Shown one piece after another: positions 1-6,552 of a DNA stretch of 9,544 nt. Position numbers and translations under genes: made by a program. Within the stretch, counting starts at the first letter, position 1; each line of letters opens with the position of its first letter. The stretch comes from Planctomycetaceae bacterium (GTDB lineage: Bacteria; Planctomycetota; Phycisphaerae; Phycisphaerales; SM1A02), in assembly GCA_002684315.1 (NCBI GenBank), contig NYVB01000148.1:24208-33751 (forward strand), read 5' to 3'. Under the pieces are notes generated by a model that was not told where the DNA came from, made no database searches, and worked only from the letters and a program-made list of their open reading frames with translations.

Positions 1-747
1 GTCGCCGATGTGAACGGTGACGAGTCCCCGGACATGTTCAGTTCGAATTTCTCGAGTGACTCGAACACGATGCACGTTTCTAGTGGAGCCGGTTTCTTCG
101 ATGATCGAACCCGGCAGTTCGGTCTCGCGCTGGTGAGCCGTCCTTTCCTCGGATGGGCCAGTGGATTCTTCGACTTCGACCACGATGGCGACGAGGATCT
201 GCTGGTCGTCAACGGACATGTCTATCCCCAGGCGACACGTGCCACCATGGATTCCGACTACGAGCAGGCGATCCTTCTGATGGAACGGGACGGTGAGCGT
301 TTTCGCCGCATCGAACCTGAAGGCGCCATCGCGGAAGCGCATCGCGATCGCAGTGCCGTGTTCGATGATCTTGATGGAGACGGTGACGTCGATCTGGTCG
401 TCAGTGAGTTGAACGGTCCGGTGCGCCTGCTTCGAAACGATCTCGATCGTTCAGGTTGGTTGCAGGTCCGTCTTGAGGACGACAGACCCGGCGTCGGAAA
501 CAGACATGGTGTTGGTGCGGTGGTGCGTCTTGAATCCGGTGACTGGTCCGCGAGCCGATGGGTGAGCGGAGGTGGACCGTTCCAGTCCAACTGGTCGCCG
601 GTCATTCATTTCGGTCTTCCGGAGGGTTTCGAACGAGGCACGCTGACCGTGCGCTGGCCGGATGCCGTGGTGGAACGGCTGGAGGTCGATCCCGACCGTC
701 TGGTCACGGTCGTGCGCAGTTCGATTTCCCGGGACGTCACAGAATAG
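1..747 (+). CDS. FG-GAP/VCBS repeat protein with C-terminal ASPIC/UnbV domain (5' end outside window)
   Basis: The frame is open from base 1, so the gene starts upstream; 248 residues are visible and the stop is TAG at 745-747. Three calcium-loop-like FG-GAP repeats can be read: DVNGDESPD at residues 3-11, DFDHDGDEDLLVV at about 58-70, and DDLDGDGDVDLVV at about 121-133. The segment GWASGFFDFDHDG followed by VVNGHVYP is typical of CRTAC1-like proteins. The last 90 or so residues match the ASPIC/UnbV pattern: NRHGVGAVVRLESG, then HFGLPEG, then LTVRWPDAVVERLEV. Family knowledge: these are exported or surface beta-propeller proteins, common in planctomycetes and acidobacteria, usually without a defined biochemical role. 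The signal peptide would lie in the missing N-terminus. The stop overlaps the end of the convergent cardiolipin synthase gene. The family call is firm; the function is unknown. Confidence 0.9.
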   Translation, partial: VADVNGDESPDMFSSNFSSDSNTMHVSSGAGFFDDRTRQFGLALVSRPFLGWASGFFDFDHDGDEDLLVVNGHVYPQATRATMDSDYEQAILLMERDGERFRRIEPEGAIAEAHRDRSAVFDDLDGDGDVDLVVSELNGPVRLLRNDLDRSGWLQVRLEDDRPGVGNRHGVGAVVRLESGDWSASRWVSGGGPFQSNWSPVIHFGLPEGFERGTLTVRWPDAVVERLEVDPDRLVTVVRSSISRDVTE

Positions 748-2224
748 GACTGAGAAAACCTGCCAGCGTGTTGCCGACACGGCGGGCCACGCTTCTCTTC
801 AGCCATTCCGACTCTTCGATTCGATTCGAACTGTCGATGTAGGTCTCCTGAAGATCCCTGAGCTCCGCGGCGAAGGCGCTGTCGTAGATGATCCCGCCGC
901 ACTCGAAGTTCAGGTTGAAACTTCTTCGATCCAGATTGGCGCTCATCACGATTCCGATCTCCCGGTCGATCGTGATCGTCTTGGCATGAAGCAGGCCGCC
1001 TTTGAATTCGTGGATGTCGACGCCGGCCTCGAGGAGCGGCGCGTAGTTCGAGCGACTCGCCGCGGCCACCATCCAGGAGTCGTTTCGTGCGGGCACCACC
1101 AGGGTCGTTTGAACACCTCTTCTGGCGCAGACGCAGAGGTTCTTGATCGTGGTCTCATCCGGAACGAAGTAGGGAGTGGTCAACACCAGTTCGTGGCTCG
1201 CCTGATGGATGCAGGCCTGGACGATCTGAGTGGTCGCTTCGTTGTAGAAGTTCGGACCGGTCGCGATGATCTGCACCGGCAGTCCGTTCTCGCACTTTCT
1301 GGGCTGCCGCTTCAGCGGGATTTCGGGAAGAGTTCCGGTCTCGAAATGCCAGTCCTCCAGGAAGAGGATCTGCAGTTCCTTCGTCGCCGGACCGTCGATT
1401 CTGATCGAACAGTCCACCCATGGAGCGAAATCGGGCTTGAGCGCGAAGGCTGCTTCGGCCAGATTGTTCGACCCCGTGTACCCGATCTGTCCGTCGATCA
1501 CCGCGATCTTTCTGTGGTTTCGCAGATCGAGTCTGGAAAGAAGCATTCGAATCGGGTTCACCGGAAGCGCTCCGACGATCTCGATCCCGCTTTCCCGCAT
1601 GCTTCGCATCAGTTCGCTTCTCAGGAACTTCTTGGAGCCGACCGCATCCACCAGCACGCGACATTTCACGCCCCGCGCGGCGGCCTCGATCATCGCCTCG
1701 GCGACCATTCGACCGGAGGAGTCATCCAGGTAGATGAAGAACAGCAGATGCACTTCATGCTGGGCGCCTTTGATGTCCTCGGAGAGTTGGGTGACGAAGC
1801 GTTCCGAATCACCCAGTAGCATGATGTCGTTTCCACACACCGGTGCGGAGCCCGAGACCTGCTCTGCGAGGGTCGCGATCTGTTCGGAGATCATCGGAAG
1901 AATGACTCTGTTTTCGGCGACGGAGTTGGCATGGACTCCCGGCATGTCAACTCGCTTGATCGCGGCGGCATGTCGTTTCTTCCGGAAGTAGCCGAAGCGC
2001 TCCTCCCCGAAGAGTCCGTAGAGTATGAATCCGAGAATGGGAAGGCCGATCAGAAGGATCACCCAGGTCAGTGCGGTCTGCGGTTGATTGCTTTTTCTGA
2101 TCAGGACGAATGTGATCAACAGGGCCCTGATCGCGAAGTCGATCAGAAGAAAGTGTTTCAGGGTGTCCAGGAACAAGGCGACGTTTCCGGCCTGTTCGGT
2201 GGCGAGAGCGAGGAGTGTCATCAT
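737..2224 (-). CDS. cls: Cardiolipin synthase, two-HKD phospholipase D family
   Basis: This membrane enzyme joins two phosphatidylglycerol molecules into cardiolipin and glycerol at the inner membrane. From the ATG at 2224 it has 495 residues, close to the usual 480-510. Two N-terminal membrane helices lie at about 25-43 and 53-71, the second in the family pattern ending LPILGFILYGLFGEERFG. The first PLD motif is H237-x-K239-x4-D244 followed by GQIGYTGSNNLAE. The second is H413-x-K415-x4-D420 followed by the conserved ANLDRRSFNLNFE. Both catalytic motifs are complete, so it should be active. The start is uncertain: GTG at 2230, ATG at 2224 and ATG at 2221 are all in frame, and only a weak G-rich stretch lies upstream. 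It lies 63 bp downstream of greA (57 bp if GTG 2230 is used) on the same strand and could be co-transcribed with it. The stop TGA (737-739) overlaps the neighbouring convergent gene. A relaxed-specificity Cls variant cannot be excluded. Confidence 0.93.
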   Translation of the reverse strand: MMTLLALATEQAGNVALFLDTLKHFLLIDFAIRALLITFVLIRKSNQPQTALTWVILLIGLPILGFILYGLFGEERFGYFRKKRHAAAIKRVDMPGVHANSVAENRVILPMISEQIATLAEQVSGSAPVCGNDIMLLGDSERFVTQLSEDIKGAQHEVHLLFFIYLDDSSGRMVAEAMIEAAARGVKCRVLVDAVGSKKFLRSELMRSMRESGIEIVGALPVNPIRMLLSRLDLRNHRKIAVIDGQIGYTGSNNLAEAAFALKPDFAPWVDCSIRIDGPATKELQILFLEDWHFETGTLPEIPLKRQPRKCENGLPVQIIATGPNFYNEATTQIVQACIHQASHELVLTTPYFVPDETTIKNLCVCARRGVQTTLVVPARNDSWMVAAASRSNYAPLLEAGVDIHEFKGGLLHAKTITIDREIGIVMSANLDRRSFNLNFECGGIIYDSAFAAELRDLQETYIDSSNRIEESEWLKRSVARRVGNTLAGFLSPIL

Positions 2225-2287
2225 GCACACCCGCCCAGACGCACTGCCGTTGAGTGCGAAGGTCTCAAGCCGGTCGGGATGAGCCGA

Positions 2288-2776
2288 TCAGTCGACAATT
2301 GAAAGTATCTCGTACCGCCGCGTTCCTCGGGGCAGGTCCACTCTGATCGTCTCGCCGATGCGTGCTTTCATGAGCGAGATGCCCATCGGCGAGGTCGGCG
2401 TGACTTCGATGTAGTCCAGCGTGAAGTCTCCCGTGGGGTTTCCCACCAGACGATACTTCTCCTCTTCGTCGTCTTCGAGATCCTTGAGAAGCACCGTGGC
2501 GCCGAGAAAGACCATGTCGTCCGGCACCTCGGCGTCATCCGCGACCTGTGCGGTCTGCAGGCGTGATTCGAGCTCGCGGATCTTGGCTTCATTGAGCCCC
2601 TGATCTTCTCGAGCTGCGTGGTATTCAGCATTCTCCTTGAGATCCCCCAAATCGCGTGCGGTCGCGATTCTGGTGGTCAACTCCTTGCGGGAAGCGATGT
2701 GCTCCCGAAGCTGGTTCTCGAGTTCCTTCTTCTCTTCTCCGGTGATGAAGTCCATGTCACGAATCCCGTCAATCAT
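2288..2776 (-). CDS. greA: Transcription elongation factor GreA
   Basis: GreA enters the secondary channel of RNA polymerase and stimulates cleavage of backtracked RNA. The 162 residues match the usual 155-165. The N-terminal antiparallel coiled coil covers about 10-80, and its tip carries the signature [16 protein letters not shown] at about 42-57. The acidic pair D45 and E48 corresponds to E. coli D41 and E44, which help place the catalytic Mg ion. The C-terminal FKBP-like domain is at about 86-162, ending in [14 protein letters not shown] and RYEILSIV. Start: ATG 2776 gives the longest form. ATG 2755 (residue 8) would give [12 protein letters not shown], closer to the start of many GreA proteins, and neither has a strong ribosome binding site. 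A hairpin at 2843-2868 separates it from the upstream genes, so it probably has its own promoter in 2777-2842, where I find no convincing -10 box. Confidence 0.95.
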   Translation of the reverse strand: MIDGIRDMDFITGEEKKELENQLREHIASRKELTTRIATARDLGDLKENAEYHAAREDQGLNEAKIRELESRLQTAQVADDAEVPDDMVFLGATVLLKDLEDDEEEKYRLVGNPTGDFTLDYIEVTPTSPMGISLMKARIGETIRVDLPRGTRRYEILSIVD

Positions 2777-2842
2777 GTCTCAAAGGGGGGTGATTCCGCT
2801 CAAGAATCGACCTGCTGGTTGGAAACTGTCCGTTCAAGCATG
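2777..2842 (-). other. greA upstream region, no clear promoter
   Basis: This is the greA-proximal part of the 118-bp gap between greA and the unknown membrane-protein gene. A promoter for greA is expected here because a hairpin lies just upstream. A weak -35-like TTGAAC occurs on the minus strand at 2837-2832, but no good -10 hexamer stands at proper spacing. A run of six C on the minus strand (G on +, 2785-2790) lies close to the start codon. No ribosome binding site of normal strength is visible before ATG 2776. Confidence 0.3.
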
Positions 2843-2868
2843 ACGCCTTGCTCTTTGGAGCAAGGCGT
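2843..2868 (-). terminator. Perfect 11-bp hairpin downstream of the mur/ddl/ftsQ operon
   Basis: An exact inverted repeat: ACGCCTTGCTC at 2843-2853 pairs with GAGCAAGGCGT at 2858-2868 around a 4-nt loop. It begins 26 nt after the stop codon of the membrane-protein gene (minus strand) and before greA, which is the expected place for an operon terminator. A U tract does not follow on the minus strand, so it may be a U-poor terminator or an RNA-stabilising 3' structure. On the + strand TTTT follows nine bases later (2878-2881), but nothing on + is seen to need termination. Confidence 0.5.
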
Positions 2869-2894
2869 GAGCACGGCTTTTCATTGTCATGATC

Positions 2895-3593
2895 TTAATC
2901 ATTCGAACGTGAAATCGCCAGATCGTCCGTTCGATCCCGAGTGAGAATTCTCGCTCCAAAGACGATGATCCACGCTCCAGAGGCGACCAGTACGAGTTGT
3001 GCCACCGCGGTTCGGCCCGGCCAGGGGCTCATGCCGAAGAGGCGTTCCGGGTCGATGGTCGACACGCCCAGGGTGATGTCGATCGGGCTCCACCAGTTCA
3101 GACCCTCGCCGGTCGTGAGCAGCGGAGTGCACAACGTTGTGATCATGGCCGCGAGCAGAATGAGAATTCTCGGAGTCCAGCGTCGACTTCCCGCGCCGAC
3201 TGCGATGAACGCTCCCATCAGAAGAATCCAACCCGCGAGGATGTTCGTGATGCTGAGCGTCCGATCGACGGACCATTCACTCAGCAGTCTGAGCGGCCAC
3301 AGCGTGACCTCCACGCTGCAGATCAACACGATGCAGTCGAGAGCTGTCTGACGGATCGGTGCCGTGAACCGTTGCAGGAGCAGGCGAGCCATCGGCCAGG
3401 CGAGGGTGATTCCAAGCATCAATGTCACGCTGAACAGCCTGAGCCCCTCGGCGTGATCGTCCGACACCGCATCCAACGCACCACGCGGGCCCATGGTGAG
3501 CATCCATGCACCGGTGATCCAAAGGCAGGACAGAACGATCAGTCCACGCGGAAGAGGGAACGACGGGGTTGGTGAAGCGGGCGAATCTGGCAT
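2895..3593 (-). CDS. Unrecognised polytopic membrane protein in the dcw-type operon
   Basis: I do not recognise a family. The 232-residue protein starts with a short Pro/Ser-rich cytoplasmic-looking stretch and has about six hydrophobic segments: near 17-34, 51-72, 84-103, 113-133, 142-160 and 196-215. A longer polar loop follows helix five (about 161-195, containing NWWSPIDITLG and MSPWPGR). The tail is charged (TRDRTDDLAISRSND). Its ATG is 1 bp after the TGA of the FtsQ-like gene (GAGTGACATG), so translation is probably coupled. It is the last gene before a hairpin. The position corresponds to that of ftsA in classical clusters, but the sequence bears no resemblance to FtsA, FtsW or MraY. 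A link to envelope or division is inferred only from context. It could equally be a lineage-specific transporter component or sensor. Confidence 0.8.
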   Translation of the reverse strand: MPDSPASPTPSFPLPRGLIVLSCLWITGAWMLTMGPRGALDAVSDDHAEGLRLFSVTLMLGITLAWPMARLLLQRFTAPIRQTALDCIVLICSVEVTLWPLRLLSEWSVDRTLSITNILAGWILLMGAFIAVGAGSRRWTPRILILLAAMITTLCTPLLTTGEGLNWWSPIDITLGVSTIDPERLFGMSPWPGRTAVAQLVLVASGAWIIVFGARILTRDRTDDLAISRSND

Positions 3594-3594
3594 G

Positions 3595-4518
3595 TCACTC
3601 GGAATTCATCTCTTCACCGATCGCGACCCGACTGACCGTCGCCAGATCAAGCCTGACATCGATCACTTCGAAATCGAGTTTTCTGAAGGGCCCGTAGGTT
3701 TCGTGGATTGAATCGATCATTCGAAGTTTTTCATTCGATGTGATTTCGGTCGCACCACGGGTGCCCGGAGCATGACCCCAGAGAATTCTCGGCCCCGAGT
3801 GGCATTCGAGCCAGAGATTGCGTTTCGATGAGTATTCACCGACATCGATGCTTCCGATCTCATCGGACCACGAACGGGAACCGATCAGTCCGGCGAGTTT
3901 CAGTCCCGCGTCCAGATCGTCAGAGTTCGCCCACAATCCGCCGTAGTCCAGTCTGCCGTCGGCGAGTCGCGGAGGTGCGGTGGTGGTCCCGGTGATCAAC
4001 GGCAGCAACGGACTCGCGGTGCCCATCTCGAACTCCCATTCGAGAAGTCGCCCTTGATCGTCGACGAGGTGATCGACGTCCTTCCATCTGATCACCGCCG
4101 AGGGCGTGACCAGGGTTCCGAAGACCATCAGGCTTCCATTGGGCTGTCTTTCGATGCGCTCGAGCTGCTCGAACCAACCACCTCCCTGGAGGATTCTGTG
4201 CGCTTTCATCAAGCCGGTTCGATCGAATGGATCCGCTCCGGCGGCCTGCGTCAGTCGTGTCTCCATCTCATCGATGAGCTCGGGTGCGGTGGTGAACCAT
4301 TCGGGTGCGTCGACGAGCGTCATGGTGACTTCGCGATCCGCCTCCCGAAGGCTGCGATTGGATTCAAGTTTCGGGATCCCGATGACGACGATCGCAAGAA
4401 GGATGATCGCAAGCATCGACCAGGCACCCACTCCAGCCCAACTTCGCAGTGAGCCTTCGCCGAGTGTCTTGTTCAGGATCCTGTCTATGAGGTCTTCCTG
4501 TGGTGGCTTCTTGGGCAT
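3595..4518 (-). CDS. ftsQ: Divergent FtsQ/DivIB-like cell division protein
   Basis: FtsQ is a single-pass divisome protein that recruits FtsL/FtsB and later septal synthesis enzymes. The 307 residues fit the bitopic layout: a charged cytoplasmic N-terminus (1-32), one membrane helix at about 33-49, and a large exported domain. The region 64-92 (VTMTLVDAPEWFTTAPELID onward) resembles the start of the POTRA domain. TPSAVIRW at 138-145 followed by VDHLVDDQGRLLE at 148-160 matches the FtsQ pattern of ErxPvAxW, then LVDxxGxvf. Residues 221-256 have the beta-domain outline of an ID..., a Leu-rich strand, a Gly-bearing turn with ILWG, and EKL. It follows ddl by 29 bp, the canonical ftsQ place. A GGAG lies 11 nt before the ATG. 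Overall similarity is low, so the name rests on motif pattern plus synteny. It could be a lineage-specific membrane-anchored protein. Confidence 0.72.
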   Translation of the reverse strand: MPKKPPQEDLIDRILNKTLGEGSLRSWAGVGAWSMLAIILLAIVVIGIPKLESNRSLREADREVTMTLVDAPEWFTTAPELIDEMETRLTQAAGADPFDRTGLMKAHRILQGGGWFEQLERIERQPNGSLMVFGTLVTPSAVIRWKDVDHLVDDQGRLLEWEFEMGTASPLLPLITGTTTAPPRLADGRLDYGGLWANSDDLDAGLKLAGLIGSRSWSDEIGSIDVGEYSSKRNLWLECHSGPRILWGHAPGTRGATEITSNEKLRMIDSIHETYGPFRKLDFEVIDVRLDLATVSRVAIGEEMNSE

Positions 4519-4547
4519 CGTGAAACGATCTCCGGTCCCTGGCCGGC

Positions 4548-5492
4548 TCAGGAGCGAGCCAGCTTGTTTGCATCAATCCGGTCATGCCTTTCAAGAGCGG
4601 CCCTGACCAGTGAACCACACAGCGTGGTCATGTTCATTCCATGGTGACTCGCCGCCTTCGGGACGAGAGACTGTTCGGTGAATCCCGGCATCGTGTTGAT
4701 CTCGAGAACCCAGCATTCGCTGCCATCGAAGATGAAATCCACTCTCGCGACGTCTCGTGCGCCGATCTGATGCCAGAGTGCGAGCGCGTGCTTCTGGCAG
4801 CTTTCCTTCAGGCCATTCGGAAGTGTCGGGTCGAGGATGTAGTCGGTGTCATCACGCTGGTATTTCGCCTCGTAGTCGTAGCTCCCGGTCTTGGGTACGA
4901 TCTCGATCACCGGCAGGGCGCCGTTGGTGATGATCCCGACCGTCAGTTCCCTGCCCGTGGCAAGACGTTCCGCCATCAGGCGTCCATGCGTCTTCTGGAG
5001 CGTCTCCCGCGCATCGCGAAGCGCCGACTCGTCACGGCAGATCTGGACACCGATGCTGGAGCCTTCTTCGACCGGTTTCACGACCAGCGGACATTCGATC
5101 GTGCACTTCGAGCCAGGATGCAGCTCGGTCCACTCCAGAGTGGGGATCCCGGAAGCGAGGCATCGCTTCTTGGTCTCGCATTTGTCCATTCCCATCGCGG
5201 CGGCTTTGGAATCCGAGCCCACGAACGGAATGTCGATGGTTTCCAGTGTCTTCTGCAACGGACCACCCTCTCCGTACGGGCCGTGCAGGACTGGGAAGAT
5301 GACGTCCGCCCCGAACTCGAGCAGTTCACCTCCGTCCGGTCGATCGATGGTGTGTTCCGTGACCTCGAAATTCGAATCCTCTCGCAGTGCCATGGCGACC
5401 CGTTGCCCCGATGCCAGACTCACGTCGTGCTCCGGGTCCGGTCCGCCCATCAGGACGGCGACTCGAATGGGTTTTGTGGAGGCGTTCATCAT
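4548..5492 (-). CDS. ddl: D-alanine--D-alanine ligase
   Basis: Ddl is a cytoplasmic ATP-grasp enzyme that makes the D-Ala-D-Ala dipeptide later added by MurF. The 314 residues fit the usual 300-320. Motifs in order: MGGPDPEHDVSLASG at 15-29 with E21 (like E. coli DdlB E15); HGPYGEGGPLQ at 70-80; VVKPVEEGSSIGVQ at 137-150; SYDYEAKY at 204-211; then R250, D252, E264 and N266 of the ATP/Mg site in ARVDFIFD and WVLEINTMPG; and SLVPKAA at 275-281. Y205 sits where DdlB has Y216; the D-Ala-D-Lac ligases of the VanA type lack this, so ordinary D-Ala-D-Ala specificity is expected. Two adjacent ATG codons (5490-5492 and 5487-5489) both follow GGAAG at normal spacing. It is the third gene of the murC-murB-ddl-ftsQ series, after an unusually long 115-bp gap. 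Confidence 0.96.
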   Translation of the reverse strand: MMNASTKPIRVAVLMGGPDPEHDVSLASGQRVAMALREDSNFEVTEHTIDRPDGGELLEFGADVIFPVLHGPYGEGGPLQKTLETIDIPFVGSDSKAAAMGMDKCETKKRCLASGIPTLEWTELHPGSKCTIECPLVVKPVEEGSSIGVQICRDESALRDARETLQKTHGRLMAERLATGRELTVGIITNGALPVIEIVPKTGSYDYEAKYQRDDTDYILDPTLPNGLKESCQKHALALWHQIGARDVARVDFIFDGSECWVLEINTMPGFTEQSLVPKAASHHGMNMTTLCGSLVRAALERHDRIDANKLARS

Positions 5493-5607
5493 CGACTTCC
5501 AGTCTGCTCGGGAACATGCTCACGAGGTCTCAAGACATCATCGGCACAGACCGCCCAGAACGTCCAGATAAGAGCGTATCAGGGGGCTTGGGGCTCGTGA
5601 GGGGGGG
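5493..5607 (-). other. murB-ddl intergenic gap, no gene seen
   Basis: 115 bp without a convincing reading frame, inside an otherwise tight operon. A run of seven G on + (5601-5607; C on the transcript strand) follows the murB stop directly. An 8-bp inverted repeat, CTCACGAG at 5519-5526 and CTCGTGAG at 5594-5601, brackets the gap. No promoter with both hexamers at proper spacing was found. GGAAG just before the ddl start is the only clear signal, as its ribosome binding site. Confidence 0.4.
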
Positions 5608-6552
5608 TCATTTCCGGTCCCAGACCACCACTTCGGTCTGCAACTCGATTCCACTGTCCGTCCGGACACCTTCCCTGACCAGATCGATCAGACGGATCAG
5701 GTCGGAGGCCTTCCCCGCTCCGGTCTTCATGACCAGGAAATTCCCGTGGCACTGGCTCACTTCGGCTTCTCCGATCGAGCGTCCCTTGAGCCTGGCCCGA
5801 TCAATCAGCATCCCTGCGCTGATCCGCTCGCCGCTCGCCGGATCGATGGGATTGCGAAAGGCACACCCGGCGCTCTTGTCGGCCATGGGTTGTGATTTCT
5901 TCTTGTACTGAAAGATCTCCCGAACTCGTTCTCGGAGAATGAGCGGATCCTGATCGTTCAGTTCGAAGGTGGCCCAGATGATCGGTGCGTCGGGAAGATT
6001 CGTGGTTCGGTACGTCATCTCCAGAGATTCCCTGGGGTAGACGACGATCTCGCCCCGTCGATCCAGGCAGGCGACCGCATGCACCGAATCGGCGATTTCT
6101 CCAAAGGCGCCGCCGGCATTCATCTTGATCGCGCCGCCTATCGACGCAGGGATTCCAGCCATCTGCTCGAGGCCGCCAAGGCCGCGTCTCACGGTCTCAT
6201 GCATCGTCTTCTGCATGTCCGAACCCGCCATCGCTCGAATGATTTCCGGTGCTCCTTCGAGGTTGTAGCGGACTTCCTTGAAGTGGGGGTGGTCCAACTT
6301 GACCACGATCCCATCGACTCCCTCGTCGGCGATCAGAAGATTGGCCCCCGAGCCGAGGATTCGAACGGGAACCTCGCTTTCGTGGCATCGACGGATGATG
6401 GTCGAGAGTGCCTCGGTGGTTCGAGGTCTGAGCATCATGTCCGCATGGCCTCCGACCGCATACCAGGTGTCCTTTCCAATGGGATGGTCGGGAAAGGCAT
6501 CAACCTCGAGGTCGGCGAACAGCAGGTGGTTCGCAGGTGGAATGCTGCTCAT
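5608..6552 (-). CDS. murB: UDP-N-acetylenolpyruvoylglucosamine reductase
   Basis: MurB is a cytoplasmic FAD enzyme that reduces the enolpyruvyl group to give UDP-MurNAc, using NADPH. The 314 residues and motif layout fit the short type II form found in many bacteria. FAD-binding parts: TWYAVGGHADMM at 29-40, ILGSGANLLIADEG at 65-78, and GLEQMAGIPASIGGAIKMNA at 127-146. Y181-R182 supply the YR substrate motif (YRTT here rather than YRxS). The proton-donor region KSAGCAFRNP (226-235) has C230 where E. coli MurB has catalytic S229; E307 in ELQTEV is the expected catalytic Glu. The ATG overlaps the murC stop by 4 bp (ATGA), implying translational coupling, with GAAGAGG just upstream inside murC. 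The identity is firm; the Ser-to-Cys change is the only oddity. Confidence 0.96.
   Translation of the reverse strand: MSSIPPANHLLFADLEVDAFPDHPIGKDTWYAVGGHADMMLRPRTTEALSTIIRRCHESEVPVRILGSGANLLIADEGVDGIVVKLDHPHFKEVRYNLEGAPEIIRAMAGSDMQKTMHETVRRGLGGLEQMAGIPASIGGAIKMNAGGAFGEIADSVHAVACLDRRGEIVVYPRESLEMTYRTTNLPDAPIIWATFELNDQDPLILRERVREIFQYKKKSQPMADKSAGCAFRNPIDPASGERISAGMLIDRARLKGRSIGEAEVSQCHGNFLVMKTGAGKASDLIRLIDLVREGVRTDSGIELQTEVVVWDRK

Noticed and set aside
662..1819. A 385-codon open frame on the + strand opposite the cardiolipin synthase gene
   Set aside because: It lies antisense to a gene with both catalytic motifs intact, overlaps the end of the ASPIC/UnbV gene, and its translation shows no domain. 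It is a shadow of codon bias in GC-rich DNA.
2785..2790. G-tract before greA, similar to the one after murB at 5601-5607, considered as a shared element
   Set aside because: Beyond the homopolymer run the flanks agree only weakly and their positions relative to the genes differ.
4641..5600. A 319-codon open frame on the + strand opposite ddl
   Set aside because: The opposite strand carries a complete Ddl with all motifs; this frame has low-complexity Arg-rich content and no recognisable fold.
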